Source of the DNA: Mytilinidion resinicola | Taxonomy: Eukaryota > Ascomycota > Dothideomycetes > Mytilinidiales > Mytilinidiaceae | Direction: 5' to 3' | Length of the DNA: 64,000 nt | NCBI RefSeq assembly: GCF_010093595.1 | Contig: NW_022985452.1 | Coordinates: 372,001-436,000 of the forward strand | In this document: positions 21,673 to 33,278 of the stretch, one piece after another | Numbering within the stretch: the first letter of the stretch is position 1 | Layout of the letters: every line of letters starts with the position of its first letter | Program-made: the position numbers and the translations under genes | Notes under the pieces: generated by a model | Seen by the model: the letters and a program-made list of their open reading frames with translations, nothing else | Databases searched by the model: none | Told to the model about the DNA's origin: nothing

Positions 21673-22031
21673 GGTCCACTGTGGCTCTCAGTGAGGTCTC
21701 AGATTCGACCCGACTTCAGCGCCGCAATACGGTCACGTGGTGGGAGACCACCGGCCAAATACAAATCGTGAAGAAACAGCTTCTAATCCGAATACATCGA
21801 CTGGGAATAACTGGGTCGTATCCATTGAAGCTCAAGTATAGCGACCACACAGTGCACAGGTTCGGAAACCCGTTCATCGATCTAAAAGTCAGTGAGCCCT
21901 AACTATCAGCCATCATAGAACTACTACAAGCCTCAACCCACAGACCCAATTCGCTTGCTGAAAGACTGGTGCTACAACCTAGAATACACCATCATGACTT
22001 TCAACCAATTTTGCCTCAGACATCCCCTAAA

Positions 22032-22238
22032 TCACCGCCCCCGGCTTCTCTGGCGGCTCTGCATCGCATCCAGTATCGCCTTCTCCCGCTCCAGCAGCTT
22101 ATGTGTATGCTCGATCTTCTGCTTGTGGTACTCCGACGGCACAGCTATATGCGCATGGCCATTGGGCGTCTTCTTCGCCTCGGTTCCCATGCCCTTCGCT
22201 TCCGCCACAACGTCGTCCTTGATCAGAACAGTAGACAT
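22032..22238 (-). CDS. Small hydrophilic protein, 68 residues
   Basis: ATG at 22238 opens a compact frame with strongly helical, charged sequence (YHKQKIEHTHKLLEREKAIL, DAMQSRQRSRGR) preceded by an acidic/neutral N-terminus. Composition is protein-like and different from the shadow frames on the plus strand. I do not recognise the family. It lies just downstream of the first large zinc-finger gene, tail to head on the same strand. Confidence 0.4.
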   Translation of the reverse strand: MSTVLIKDDVVAEAKGMGTEAKKTPNGHAHIAVPSEYHKQKIEHTHKLLEREKAILDAMQSRQRSRGR

Positions 22239-22366
22239 TACGTATTGGAACAGATCTCACTCGCGGTCGCCTGTCTCACGTCCTACGTGGCAAAATAGCG
22301 CCAAGCCTGTGTACGGTCTTTCAAATCATAGTGGTAGAACTAGTAATGATAATGGAAGCCTATGAT

Positions 22367-25300
22367 TCAATCCTGCTCCGACCGGAAAAGAGAATCTGAG
22401 CCATTGTGGAAATCGTCGAAAAGATGGTTTATGTCAACCTCAAGCTGTGCGTTCATGATATCCGAGTCTGGTCTTGCATTGCCATGCCTCGCAAGAGCCC
22501 AGGGATCTTGACCATACTCTTTACTCTCATTGAAGAAAAGCTCAAAATCTTCAGTTGGCGGGGAGCTGGGTTTGATGTTCTGAATCTTTTGGGAAAAAGT
22601 GCTGGCATCTTTTTGAGAGCCCTGCGTCATCGAAGAACTAGGCATCACCGAGTCATAGCCAGAGTCTGAAAGATCGTTAGACGAGCCTCCTGCGGCCGAT
22701 TTAAGTTGCAAAGAGCCCACTGGCCGGATGTCCTGGAGGCTCGGTGCGGTAACGAGGTCATTCGTTGGCGGGGGAGGGACGAATAGCTGGGACAATTCCG
22801 CCTCCACGAGATCAATCTTCCCTTGCGAATCTGGGTGCCGCTCCCCGTTAACATTTGCTCTTCCCTCTATGATGTCTGTGTTTCCAGCGAACAGTCCTGG
22901 TAGAGCGATGCGGGATTGTTGATACATCGAGAAAAGTTGAGCTTGAGAGTTTCGAACAATCTCCACTAATTGACTCTTTAATCTATCCTCCAGTGGTTGT
23001 GTCTCCTGTTCGACAATGACTTCCAAGCCAGTTTGCACGAGTCGTGGAAGTTCTCTCCGGGAAAACACTTCGAACATGGCAAATTCGTTCGAACTTGGTG
23101 ATCTGAGCTTCCCGTCATCGAAAGGCGTTCTTGGGTCACAATCTGACGAAAATATTAGCTGGGAATCTGCAATATCACGGGAAGAGCAGAAAGAAGGTCT
23201 TAGCGGCAACAAATATGAGGAACCTAGGTCTGACTTACATGGGCTTGGCATGTCCGCCTCAGGATCAAATGGGAAGAGAATCCGGTATATTGCTTTCCAT
23301 TTTTCTTCTTCCGTCACAATAGTTGGCGACCGCTTCTTGCTTTTTAACCTCATCTCTTGGTCTCTGTTGAACCCATCCAATGGACGTTGTTCTTGAACCT
23401 CACAGCTTTCGGGCGCCCTAGAGTGGTTGTAAAGTTCCGCGTCACTTTTGAAAGTGTTGCAGCATCGCGGACATGCAATGGGCAGAGCGTGGTTGCGATA
23501 AAGATGTTCCCTATCAAAGTTAGTAGGTGGCGTCTGGTATGTGAAAAAGGAAGCACAAACTTGACACGTGATACATGCCGAAAGCCCGGATATACACAGG
23601 ATGTGTTTGTTGAATGTCGGCCCGGATTCCTTTTGTAATAAGGGCATGCAAATCGAAGTCCAAGATGCGATGACAGGTCGGAGTTTGTTTCTGAACCAAG
23701 TCTTCGACGTTTAGACGAGTCATCATCCTCTTCGTCGCCATTTTGGTCATTTGACTCACGATCACTAAAAGAACGCTTTTTCGAGTTGTCTCCGCTCTGA
23801 GAGTTTGTATTTGTACTCTCTTGCGTGTGGTGTGTTGTCTCTTGGCTTTCAAAAGATCCAGTGCCGGCGTGGAACCGTACTCCTCCAGTGGACTCAAAAA
23901 TGGTATAAAACTCCGACATAACTCGTTCCACAAGCTCCCTCTTTGCGGAGCTGAGGACAGGACTGATGGAGGCCAGGGGTGATTCAGCGATCGGAGAATC
24001 TGAGAAAGGAGATCTAGTGGATTCGGTTTCGTCGTCGAAGCTATACTCCGTCTCACCAGGAGTATCACCAAGTAGGCTATCTGAGACAGTCGAAACCACG
24101 GGTGACTCTTTGAGTATAGACCTATCTTCTGGCTGGGAAGGAGTGACGGGAAGAATATCACCGGTGTGAAGTTGGAGCTCCGACGCTAGGTCTTGGGCAC
24201 CAAAAGAGTTGCTTGGCAGCGGTTTCTCGCTGGACTGGCGGATAGAGTTTGCTCTAGGAACGTCCGTGGAATTGTCAGCCTCATGGAACGCCAGTCTCTT
24301 ATCTAAAAGGCTTGGCCGTCGGTCTCTACTCTTGTTCTTGGGTTTCGTTTGGTTCAGGTCCGAGGTGACGAGCTTCGATACCCCCCCAGCAGCAGATAGA
24401 CTGTCAGGATTAGATTCGCTCATGCGGCGTGAGCCAAAGGCAGATAGTCCTGACGTGTCCCCACCGAAATCTTCCGGAGGAGACTGGTCCGGATGCGTCG
24501 CCACGTCGGCGTCATCCTGTGGAGGTACACCCGAGTTCTTTTTGAGTGATTGAATAACTGCTTCGTAGACACATTTGCCAGTATGTAAAGAAAGCTCCCT
24601 TGCTGCTAACTTTTGAAAGCAGATCGAACATGCTGCTTCAGAGTCTTGTCCGGGCCGCGGCTGAGAGTGAGCGTTGGTTATATGTCGTTTGAAGAGATCC
24701 ACCCGGCTGAACTTCTCATGGCAGAATCCGCACGTAAGACCTTGTTTGAAGTGTGTCGACACATGACGGTCGCGCTCGCTTTTCCTAAAGAAGCCTTTTA
24801 CATGGAATTCCTATGAAGGTTAGACAGGTGGTATTGCTATCGATAATGGGATTGAATGTAACTTACGCATGAGGCAACTGGGCACTTTTGAGACCGGACA
24901 GGCAGTTCCAAGAGTTTTCTGGGTTGTGACATCGGGCAAGACGGAAAAGCCGGTGGCTCTCTCGGGCCGGGTGGCACGATGTGCGACTCGTAACCAGAAT
25001 CGAAGGCTTTGTCGTCATCACTACGAAGGAAGCCTTTGAAATCGAGATCAAAAAAAGGATCCGTAATTTCTAAAGCCGAATTCTGTGTGAGATATTGGAC
25101 GTCAAAAGTGTTTGGATCGACCTCGTCCATTAGAGAAGGACTCGAATCGCAAGACGAAGGACCTGACGATGCTTCCGACGATCCACTGTCCCCTCGCGGC
25201 GTCATAGACAGCTCTGGAACTCCCTCATCCTCGGAATTCACACTCTTATCTCCATATGGATTTGTGAATGATGCTGCATATAAATAGGGTTCCCATACAA

Positions 25301-25373
25301 GTGGGACCTGGCCCGTAGTTGATTGATGCTGTTGCGAACCTCCGGCTAGGTCATTGTACCTAGGAAAGGACAT
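22367..25373 (-). CDS. Large C2H2 zinc-finger protein, paralogue 1
   Basis: Exons 25373-24867, 24810-23561, 23510-23239 and 23142-22367 give 934 residues in one frame. N-terminal finger pair: CPVASCEFHVKGFFRKSERD..H-x3-H, then CGFCHEKFSRVDLFKRHITNAH; the first intron falls right after the second Cys of finger 1. A CxxC pair (CSICFQKL) and long Ser/Thr/Asp-rich disorder follow. A second module is typical of a fungal family: LRFACPYYKRNPGRHS, SCVYPGFRHVSRVKEHLYRN, H..CPRCCNTF, then GFNRDQEMRLKSKKR and EEKWKAIYRILFP. The C-terminus is disordered with a PPPP and GSSNDLSDSGYDSV patch. DNA or RNA binding is inferred from fingers only. The first ATG of the open frame is 25373; translation from a spliced upstream exon is possible. 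The neighbouring gene at 26528-30743 is a paralogue with the same last three introns and phases. Confidence 0.8.
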
Positions 25374-26037
25374 CTCTGAAACGTTGGTTGGATCTATTAG
25401 ATTCTGCAATGCTCGCAAAGGATGAATTGCGGGTACTCTATGATGTGGGTCGTGGTTAAACACGATGGCAACCTACTAGCCTTGCCACCAATCAGCACGA
25501 GCGGATTTCGTCGGGTGTTCGATGGCAGGCGCCGAATGCTTCAGCAATTCCAGCACTATGTGGAAACTTGTAATCAGATAGATCGAAGACAGTTGTGGTA
25601 GAGGGTAGAAGGAATGTTGGAGATGTCTGCCTGAAGGCGAGAAGAGAGGCTAGCTCGGTTCGCATCCGCGCACAACGAACGCCGCGCACAGCCTCACTCT
25701 GCATTGGGCCACGTGATTGGACCGTCGTTTCAGCCAATCACTCATCAACTCGCAGGTGCGCATGAAGATATCGCGAACAAATCCTGGGCTGCGTAGAGAA
25801 CAAAAATTCGAGGGTATACAAGTCAAATCTCGTGCCTGCGTAATTTGGGGCGTTGAATTACTCCAAAATGCGTGATTCATACGGATATAAGAGGAATGAT
25901 GGACGTAAGGCCATATCCAAAACTTGTTCAAAAGGAAGAGACGATTCGAACGCTCAGTTTCCGTATTCTAAAGCCCGCCGGTGACTCTATTCGATTGCTC
26001 CTGCCTTCTCTAATACCAAAATCACCAACCGCCTACA

Positions 26038-26298
26038 ATGCCGTCTCCGGAATCCCAATCAACGACGACCTTGGAGCCAAATGGCCTACCGTACGAATTT
26101 CAGTTCTTCGGAGACGGTTATATGCTGACGAGCTCCAGGAACTGCGGAAGAGCGAGTACATCACCTACATTGCTCAGCTTCCTACATAGCGACCCGGAAG
26201 TAAACGAACGGCTCGCACTCGGCATACCGGCGACGCCTCCAGACACTCGGCAGCGTGAAATGGAAGAGTACTTGAAGGGGTTGAATCTTTTGAAATAG
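26038..26298 (+). CDS. Small helical protein divergent to zinc-finger paralogue 1
   Basis: ATG 26038 opens an 86-residue protein: a polar N-terminus, then the block LLSFLHSDPEVNERLALGIP and a helix TRQREMEEYLKGLNLL ending at the stop. Homologous sequence with the same order occurs at 31550-31705, which supports this as a real coding unit. No family is recognised. It is transcribed away from the zinc-finger gene, about 665 bp from that start codon. Confidence 0.55.
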   Translation: MPSPESQSTTTLEPNGLPYEFQFFGDGYMLTSSRNCGRASTSPTLLSFLHSDPEVNERLALGIPATPPDTRQREMEEYLKGLNLLK

Positions 26299-26527
26299 TC
26301 GTTATGTAGTTTCTCGCATCCGAAACAATTGTTCATGCTGAAAGAGCGGATATTGTGTTCCGGTGCGGGAATCAGTTGCACTAGTTGAAATAGTCGTTAA
26401 TCGTGATGGGGGTTTTAGTTTCTAGTATTCATCATCGGAAGATCTTTGGTGTTGTCGTGTTGGGATGGCGTCCGGACGGGAAAGACCGAGAAGGGCATGT
26501 AAGATTATCGTGCCTCAGGATTCAACC

Positions 26528-29500
26528 TCATGTTTCTTGATAATCATGTAGATATTGATCAAGGTCGAGTTCAACATTGGCCATGCCCGTGTACGACGCC
26601 GTTTCTCCGAGATCCCCAGAAGTTATTTGCAATGGATCAAAGGTGCCCTGATAATAGTCGGTTTGGCGTATAGGGACACGAAACTCGCCGGACGAATGAA
26701 GAACAGGGCCCGGATTGCCCTGGTATATCATAACATCACCAGATGTATTGGCGGAGTCTTGTTCAGCGGACAAAGAATCTGGGTCTACCGAGCCATAGCC
26801 CGACTCAATCCCCGAGTATGACTGGCCGTTGGAGGAGCCTCCTAGATTTGATCCAAATCCGATGTAGTCGTTTTGATGTAGATCAAGAAGATTCCACTCA
26901 CGCAGGTCGTCGGCTGGCGGGGGAGGAGGGAATAGCTTGAATCTTTCCTCCTGAATCTCGTCTGTGTGCCAGGTGAACGGCTCTCTTGGTCGGCCATTAT
27001 GACCATCCGCAATTGGCTCCGTGAATTTGATGGTCTCAGCATCAGGTAGCGGCGTATTGAGGCGCGACTTCCGAAAATCCTCGAACAGTCGATCCTGGCA
27101 TTTTCGAAATAGATCGACTAAGGCACTCGCATACTTTGCTGCGTCTTGCTCGATCAGAATCTCAACTTCAGTCTGTACGAGCCGTGGAAATTCATTCCGG
27201 GAAAACTCTTCGAACAAAGCCATTTCGTTCGATGCAAGAGAGTCGATCCTGCCATCCTCCGATGACGTTCTTCGATTACAGTCTGCGAAGACGTTAGCTT
27301 TGGGTATGTGGTGCAGACCTCAAGAACACTCTCTGAGTGACGCCAACGGTGCGAGTCGCAATGTCTTAGAGCTACAAGGCATCTAGGGTTGTTACTTACA
27401 AGGGCTTGGAATGTCTTCCTCGCGGTCATCGGGAAAGAGGAGTCGATACACGGCTGCCCATTTCTCTTCTTCTGTTAAAGGCTTCCGCGGTCTTTTTTTG
27501 CTTCTCAACTGGCGTTCCTGCTCATACGTAAAACCCTTCACAGGCTTGTGTCCGGCTTTACAAGCTTCCGGAGCTCCTAGATGTCCGTGTAGCTCAACTT
27601 GAGTCTCAAAGACAAGCCAACATCGTGGGCATGAGTTTTGTAGAGCGTGGCAGTTATATAGATGTTGCCTAGATGGTTAACTTTCCGAGACTTGAGTTGG
27701 CTAGATAATGAGCTACCTACTTGAGGCGTGACACATTTTTGAACCCTGGATACTCGCAGGATCTACTTGTGCAGTGCTCGGTAGGATTTCTTTTGAAGTA
27801 AGGACAAGCGAAGCGGAGACTTGGGTAAGGTGGCCTGCTAGTATGCACAGTTGAACCCAGTTCTCGACGCTTTTCAGAGTCGTCTTCATCGTCATCGTCT
27901 GGGGGTGCTGAGTTCCGGCCACGTACACTGCGCTTAGTAAAATTATTCCCTCCATTAGAGCGAGGACGGTCTGGTGTGGATCCTGGCTTATTCGTTGTGG
28001 ATTCTTCTCCGGCGTGCATACGAATGCCATGGCGTGTTTCAAACATAGCGTAAAATTCAGTCATAACCCGTCCAACTAATGCCTTCTTCGCAGACAATAG
28101 CACCGACTGGACAATGGGTATAGATGACGCAGAACCCGTGATTCCAGGAGAAGACGCAAAGGAGGATGAATCACTGTCCGAGCTGTACTCATCAGTCCCA
28201 TCGGGGCTATCGCTGGACGAGGCTAAGAAGGAACCGCTTCCAGTGGATGGGCGCGTTGTAGGAGGATCAGATGCGGTGATTATGATTTTGCTGGTGTTGC
28301 TAGGAACTGGGGCATAACACTCGGGTTTTAGGCAATCAATCACATACTCCTTGGATGTTTCTCTGGGGGCTGTTTCCTGTAGTGTAGTTGACTTCGCGGC
28401 GATAGCTTTGTTGCTTGATTGGCTCTTCGAAGCATCATAGCTGCGATGGCGTTGATGCATGACTGGAGTATACTCCGAGGCAACTCTGGTGGGTAGCCCT
28501 CCACGTGTGGTGGGATTGGGTTCGTCACACTGTTGATAAGAGGTTGCTGGCGGAGCATTTGTGTTGGCTCTCAAGCTTAGCTCGTTGCCCACCTCGTCCA
28601 CTTTAGAGCATCTCCGCGCCTCGCATCTCTCATAAAAGCGTTTATGTCGCTGTGCCCTTGATATCCGTTGTTCAAATGTTAACTTTGACAGGTCTGGAGG
28701 TTCGCCACCAATACTGGCATTTGAAAAGAATGGCTCAAGACTCTCTGCAAGCCTTTGTCGCGCCTCCGCTCTCTCATAAGAGCGTTTATGCCGCTGCGTC
28801 CTTGATATCCGTTCTTTAAATGTCAACTTTGACTGGCCTGAAGGCTCGCCACCAATACTGAGATTTGAAAATGGCTCAAGACTCTCCGCAAGCCTTTGTC
28901 GTGCCTCCGCTCCTTTTTGAAAGCGTTCGAACCGTGCGGCTCTGATCATATGTTCTTTATAGGTCACCTTTGGCTGGTCGGAGAATTGGTCACCAGTGCC
29001 ACTAACGAGAGAACTAAGCTTCTGGCTGGACTGGTCGGAGGTGGACTGTACCGCGCTAGAGACTCCTTGCTCCTTGGAAGGTCTTGATACTAATTGCTCG
29101 TTTAACTTGGTCATCTGCTCAGCTTCCGATGGAGTTGTGGCTGAAGTAATTGCTATCCTCGTGTCCTTGTGGGTAGCTTCGGAAGTGTCACTAGCGGCTT
29201 CGTGGACACTAGCGCTGGGGATAAAATGTATGTTTGCCTTGCAGCTTAGCTCCTCAGACGCGCACTCATCAAGCCCATTGATTGACTTAGAGTGGTTTTC
29301 TCCATTGCTTTTGTCCGCGTCTTGGCCCTTGGCATAAGCTTGCGTGTCGCATGCCAGTTCAGTTGGCGTGCTCGGTATGGTGCTCAGATTAGATCGAATT
29401 GATATAGAAGGGTCCTCTAACCATGAAAATGGATTCAAGGGTGGGTCGCAACGAGGAAAGGTAAATATAGGGTTCAACTGGCACAGTAGGCATCTCTTCT

Positions 29501-30743
29501 TGGTAATTTTGGTGTTATCTGTCCACTTGTCGCGGCGTTTACTGGAGGGTGGCGAGGCGAAAAGTTCATTGCTTGAGCTCTTGTCAGAGACAGGACATTC
29601 TGAATATGTCGAAAGTATTTTACTATCATAGGGGAGGATGGTGTGATCTCCAGATCTCGACGAGCGGCGATAATGTGTAATTTCTGGAGCTGGTAGCTCG
29701 TCTCCCCTTTCTAGGCTCTTTATTAGTTGTTCAGATATGCGTTCAAGCGCAGGTATCTTAACAAGGCTTCTGAAGGCCGTATGATGCAGCTTTTCACAAA
29801 CGGGGGTGTGCTGCGAGAGCACCGACGTAACAACATGCCCTTTGCATATCGGACAGGGAGCTTCGGGAGATTCCAGCCCAGTAGTCTTGATAAGTTCCCA
29901 GTCTAGGTCTTCCTTGAGCAGTGTATTGTCTTTGAGCATTGTATTCGTCTCGGACGTTCGATCGCAGAATCCACATTGCGCCATTGCTTCAGATTGTAAC
30001 TCGGCATTCTGGTCAGAAAAGCTTGGTCGGTCGTGCCCCAGGGTGCGGTCTTCCTATAAGTTGACAATATTAGATAGCGAGGATAATGTGGAAAGGTTAC
30101 ACATACGTAACGCAAGACGTGGCGCTGAGAATGAGATGATGGGTCTGGCGATGACCTTGCGGTATTTGGCTCTTCAGAAGCGTTCATGTCCGTCCCTCTT
30201 CCTACTATCCCTAATAGATCATTCGCTAATATAGTTAATCGGGCTATATCCGAAACAATGGATGGTAAATCCAATTGACTTACATGGATAGTTATAATCA
30301 AAGTCCGTGTCAGGGAAAAGGAGAGGCTTAAGAAATGGGGAAGAGTCGTGGAATCCAAGTCCCATTGACCCGACCGACGCATCGATGTGAAAAGATTTCA
30401 GATTGAGGGGATTGTCACACCCCTTCAATGGTCGAGTCGTTGGCATGCCACAAGCTTCGGATTCGAGGTCGGAGACATCCTCGTAGATTGTGGGGTAAGG
30501 ATCAGCTATAGAGGGACAAGAATTATTCGACGAGAAAGCTGATGATGTATCCGAATGCAGGGTTTGACTTCCTATCAATTCTGGAATTGATTCGGTGCCA
30601 TCGTTGTCAATTTCAACATTTAGATTACCGGAGACTGGTTTACTGAGTTGGCGATGGGGTCTTAAACCCGTTACGAAGAATGGAGATTGAGCAGCATGAG
30701 CCTGGAGGAAATGCTGTAGGCGAGAAGATCCTTGGTGAGTCAT
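26528..30743 (-). CDS. Large C2H2 zinc-finger protein, paralogue 2, with internal triple repeat
   Basis: Exons 30743-30284, 30210-30107, 30053-27721, 27668-27400 and 27282-26528 give 1306 residues; all donors are GTAAGT, GTATGT or GTAGGT. The N-terminal finger pair of the paralogue is degenerate, with only CGFCDRTSETN and CPICKGHVVTSVLSQH left. About residues 510-650 carry three copies of a 44-46 residue unit, each with KLTFKERISR/KVTYKEHMIR, RHKRSYERAEARQRLAESLE and PFFSNASIGGEP. The family module follows: LRFACPYFKRNPTEHC, SCEYPGFKNVSRLKQHLYNC, CPRCWLVFETQVELHGH, GFTYEQERQLRSKKR, EEKWAAVYRLLFP. The C-terminus again has PPPP and a GSSNGQSYSG patch. The last three introns match those of the neighbour in position and phase, so the two genes are a tandem duplicate; this one gained the repeat and lost the first finger. 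Confidence 0.8.
28600..29020 (-). repeat. Threefold coding repeat in zinc-finger paralogue 2
   Basis: Units of about 130-138 bp lie at roughly 28600-28740, 28741-28880 and 28881-29000 on the minus strand. Each codes for a basic amphipathic helix of the type KERISR..RHKR.YERAEARQRLAESLEPF. The unit is absent from the paralogue at 22367-25373. Confidence 0.75.
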
Positions 30744-31502
30744 CTTGAGATATGTTGCGGACCGATGTCAATACGCGGGGGTGAGACTGGGTGAAGCCCA
30801 GTTGTACGATAGACCGTGTACAATTCAGTCCGTAAGAACTCCACCGCCTGCCCGTTTGTCGTTGGGACGAAACGACGTGGTAAACGCTGAAGAAAATTCT
30901 CACACTTGCATTGGCTAATACCAGAGAGTAAAGGGTGGCTCAAGGCTTGAATGATGTGAACAACAATCGAGACAAGTGGGGAGAGGAGGCTGAGAAAGCA
31001 GGCAATGTAGATTCTGAGGAGACGCCGAGAACATACGCGAGGACCTCCATGGCAGCTCGCTTCACGTCGTGCACACCGAACCCATGCTTTGCGCAGTGTG
31101 CACGAGCCAGCAGGAGATTACAATGGCATGATCGACACTTGTGGCTGATTTTGTGGCTGATTTCCCAGGGTTGGGACACAACGTGCAATTCGACGACTGC
31201 ACTAGAACACAAAGCTCACTTACGCAGACTTTGTATTGCAATTCTGGGATAGCTTGAGGGAACATGGTGGTGAGTTCCAATATATATGATAATACATTTT
31301 AGCAGTCCAAGGTCAGGATCCCTACTAAGTCAGTACTTTGCTTTTGTCAGAGTTCGTTTTACGCTACCGGGCAAAATCCGAACCTCCGCGGAATAAAGCC
31401 AAAGCGCTTTTAGCCTGCCATGCCGGCGGCCCCAGAGTCACTCAGCCTCTTTGAGACAGAACAGTTGAGGTAGATAAGTGCCCCAAGTGTCACCTACATA
31501 TT

Positions 31503-31705
31503 TTGCCTGACGGTGCGAGCAGCTCAGAAAAACCCTCTTCCAATAGTGAAGGGATCGATGGGCCCTCCTTCGCGTTATTGCAGTTCCAGCACAGCTGTCT
31601 GGAACTCAATGAACGTCTAGCATTCGGTGTATTTCCACCGTGCCCGAAGATACGACAACAGGAGATGGAAAAGTGGTTGAAGGAATTGGGTCTCAAAGAA
31701 CCCTC
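31503..31705 (+). pseudogene. Decayed copy of the small helical protein
   Basis: The block LLQFQHSCLELNERLAFGVF followed by IRQQEMEKWLKELGLKE matches the protein at 26038-26298. At the position of its start (CCTACAATG) this copy reads CCTACATATTTTG, so no ATG is present, and the frame runs on past the normal C-terminus. It has the same divergent position upstream of zinc-finger paralogue 2. Confidence 0.55.
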
Positions 31706-31971
31706 GTTTTGCGATGGCTGCTGTTGTCGGTTATATGGCGGTAAACCTTTTTGGTCATTTTTGTTTAGTTTCATTGAAACGGAAGTACAGCTAAAGAAAT
31801 GAGCGGGTATCTAAAGTCCTTGGGATATGCCAGTACCATGCGCCTCCTACCAGAAGTCATGTAAGCAAGTAGACCACGAATTTTGACAGGCAGATAGAGG
31901 ATCCACTTACCTCAATTCCCCTTTTTTACATTCCAAACTCTATCCCGAAAAATTCATGTGTACACAGTTCC

Positions 31972-32634
31972 TCAAAAAGGTTTCGCAACTTTCCTCCCCT
32001 CCACCACCCCCGTAACCGGATCCCTCACCTCCTTCCAACTAACCGGATACATCGCCCTCTTCGCCGCACCCCCCGCCCCCTCTCCCGCCTCCACATGCGC
32101 CCACGCCATCACAACCCCATACTCATTCTTCGCCGTGCTGATATAGTAATTACTCTGATCCCCCAAACTTAAAACCACCCCACGCACCACATCCCCCACC
32201 CTAAACATCTCCCGTATCACGACCCTATCTTTCTCCGTCGCCCGCACATCCTCCCGCCGAATCATACCGGAAAATGGCTCTCGGCAGACCAGCTCTCCAA
32301 CTACGAGGATCTCAGCGGAGGCGAAGCGCGCGCCAAGACGGGTGATGCGGCAGAGGACGACGCTGTCGACTTCTGGTAACACAGAGGCGCCCCCGCGGAG
32401 GAAGGAGGAGGGGTTAGGCGGGGGATTGCGGGTTATGGAGAGGGTTGGTAGCGGTTTGGAGGATTTGGCGGAGGTCGTGGAAGTGGGCGCAGCATGAGTA
32501 GAGACGACTGGGCCAGAAATGGAGGCATGGATGACGGATTCGTAGATGTGAGTGCCTGGCCCGGGTGTGTATTTCGAGGTTGGGCCGAGGGGTTGGCCTG
32601 GGAGGGCGAAGTCGAGGAGGGGTGGAGCGGACAT
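31972..32634 (-). CDS. CSL4: Exosome complex component Csl4
   Basis: A single exon of 220 residues from ATG 32634. The N-terminus has the family opening LDFALPGQPLGPTSKYTPGP followed by GTHIYESVIHASISG. The S1 RNA-binding domain spans about 85-165 (VDSVVLCRITRLGARFASAE; FSGMIRREDVRATEKDRVVI; FRVGDVVRGVVLSLGDQSNY). It closes with YYISTAKNEYGVVMAWAHVE. Csl4 is a cap subunit of the RNA exosome, active in 3'-5' RNA processing and decay in nucleus and cytoplasm. The zinc ribbon of metazoan and archaeal relatives is not evident, as usual in filamentous ascomycetes. A slightly longer C-terminus (VTGVVEGRKVAKPF) is fungal. Confidence 0.92.
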   Translation of the reverse strand: MSAPPLLDFALPGQPLGPTSKYTPGPGTHIYESVIHASISGPVVSTHAAPTSTTSAKSSKPLPTLSITRNPPPNPSSFLRGGASVLPEVDSVVLCRITRLGARFASAEILVVGELVCREPFSGMIRREDVRATEKDRVVIREMFRVGDVVRGVVLSLGDQSNYYISTAKNEYGVVMAWAHVEAGEGAGGAAKRAMYPVSWKEVRDPVTGVVEGRKVAKPF

Positions 32635-33278
32635 TGTTGTTGATGGAGGGGTTGAATGTGGAGGAATTTTTGTGAGGTTAACGTCGATCGGGTCGGGTAA
32701 ACTTGCCTCCTGAGCATCAACCTCAATTGAAGAACATTAAATGTCACCCAGTTCTTCTACCACTGGGGGGCGGAAGTAGATTCTTATATTAGCCGGAAGC
32801 TCAACGCTTCAAAAAGCCTACGTAGGTGCTGGACTAGTTCAGACAGCGTCGCCGGTCACCACATCGACTCATCACAAACAGCGGCAAAATAATGCAGTTA
32901 TTCAAGAGGAACTCAAGCGTTTGAAGCCATTTGAATCTCTTCCACCACTAGAGACTTCCCGGTCCCCTCATAATACAGGAAGACAAGTGCTTTCTAGCAC
33001 TTGAATAAGCTAGACTCATTACTAGGATACAAACCGCACCCAGTCCATGAATCCAAATCATCTCAACTCCGTTTTTCCTGTACAGAAACCCTCCAGAAAT
33101 AATGGAGTCCATCATTGCAACGCTCCAGTCGCCCAAGTCATGCAGATTTCATTCAAGCTCGCGTTCCCACGTACCAGCATCCTTTTCGGTCGCGGAAACT
33201 TGCGAGTCCTCGTTCAGTCGTCACACCATCATACGGATTCCTTTCGATACATCAGCTTGGCTCACAGACTTCTCGCTT
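32635..33278. other. Intergenic stretch between CSL4 and TEM1
   Basis: No gene is supported. At 32830-32860 the words GGACTAGTTCAGACAGCGTC resemble repeat words seen at 7205-7225. The segment 32895-32930 reads NAVIQEELKRLK in one plus frame, which faintly resembles 46875-46920 (QLLKEELARLKQRI); this may be a common transposon-derived remnant. Confidence 0.3.
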
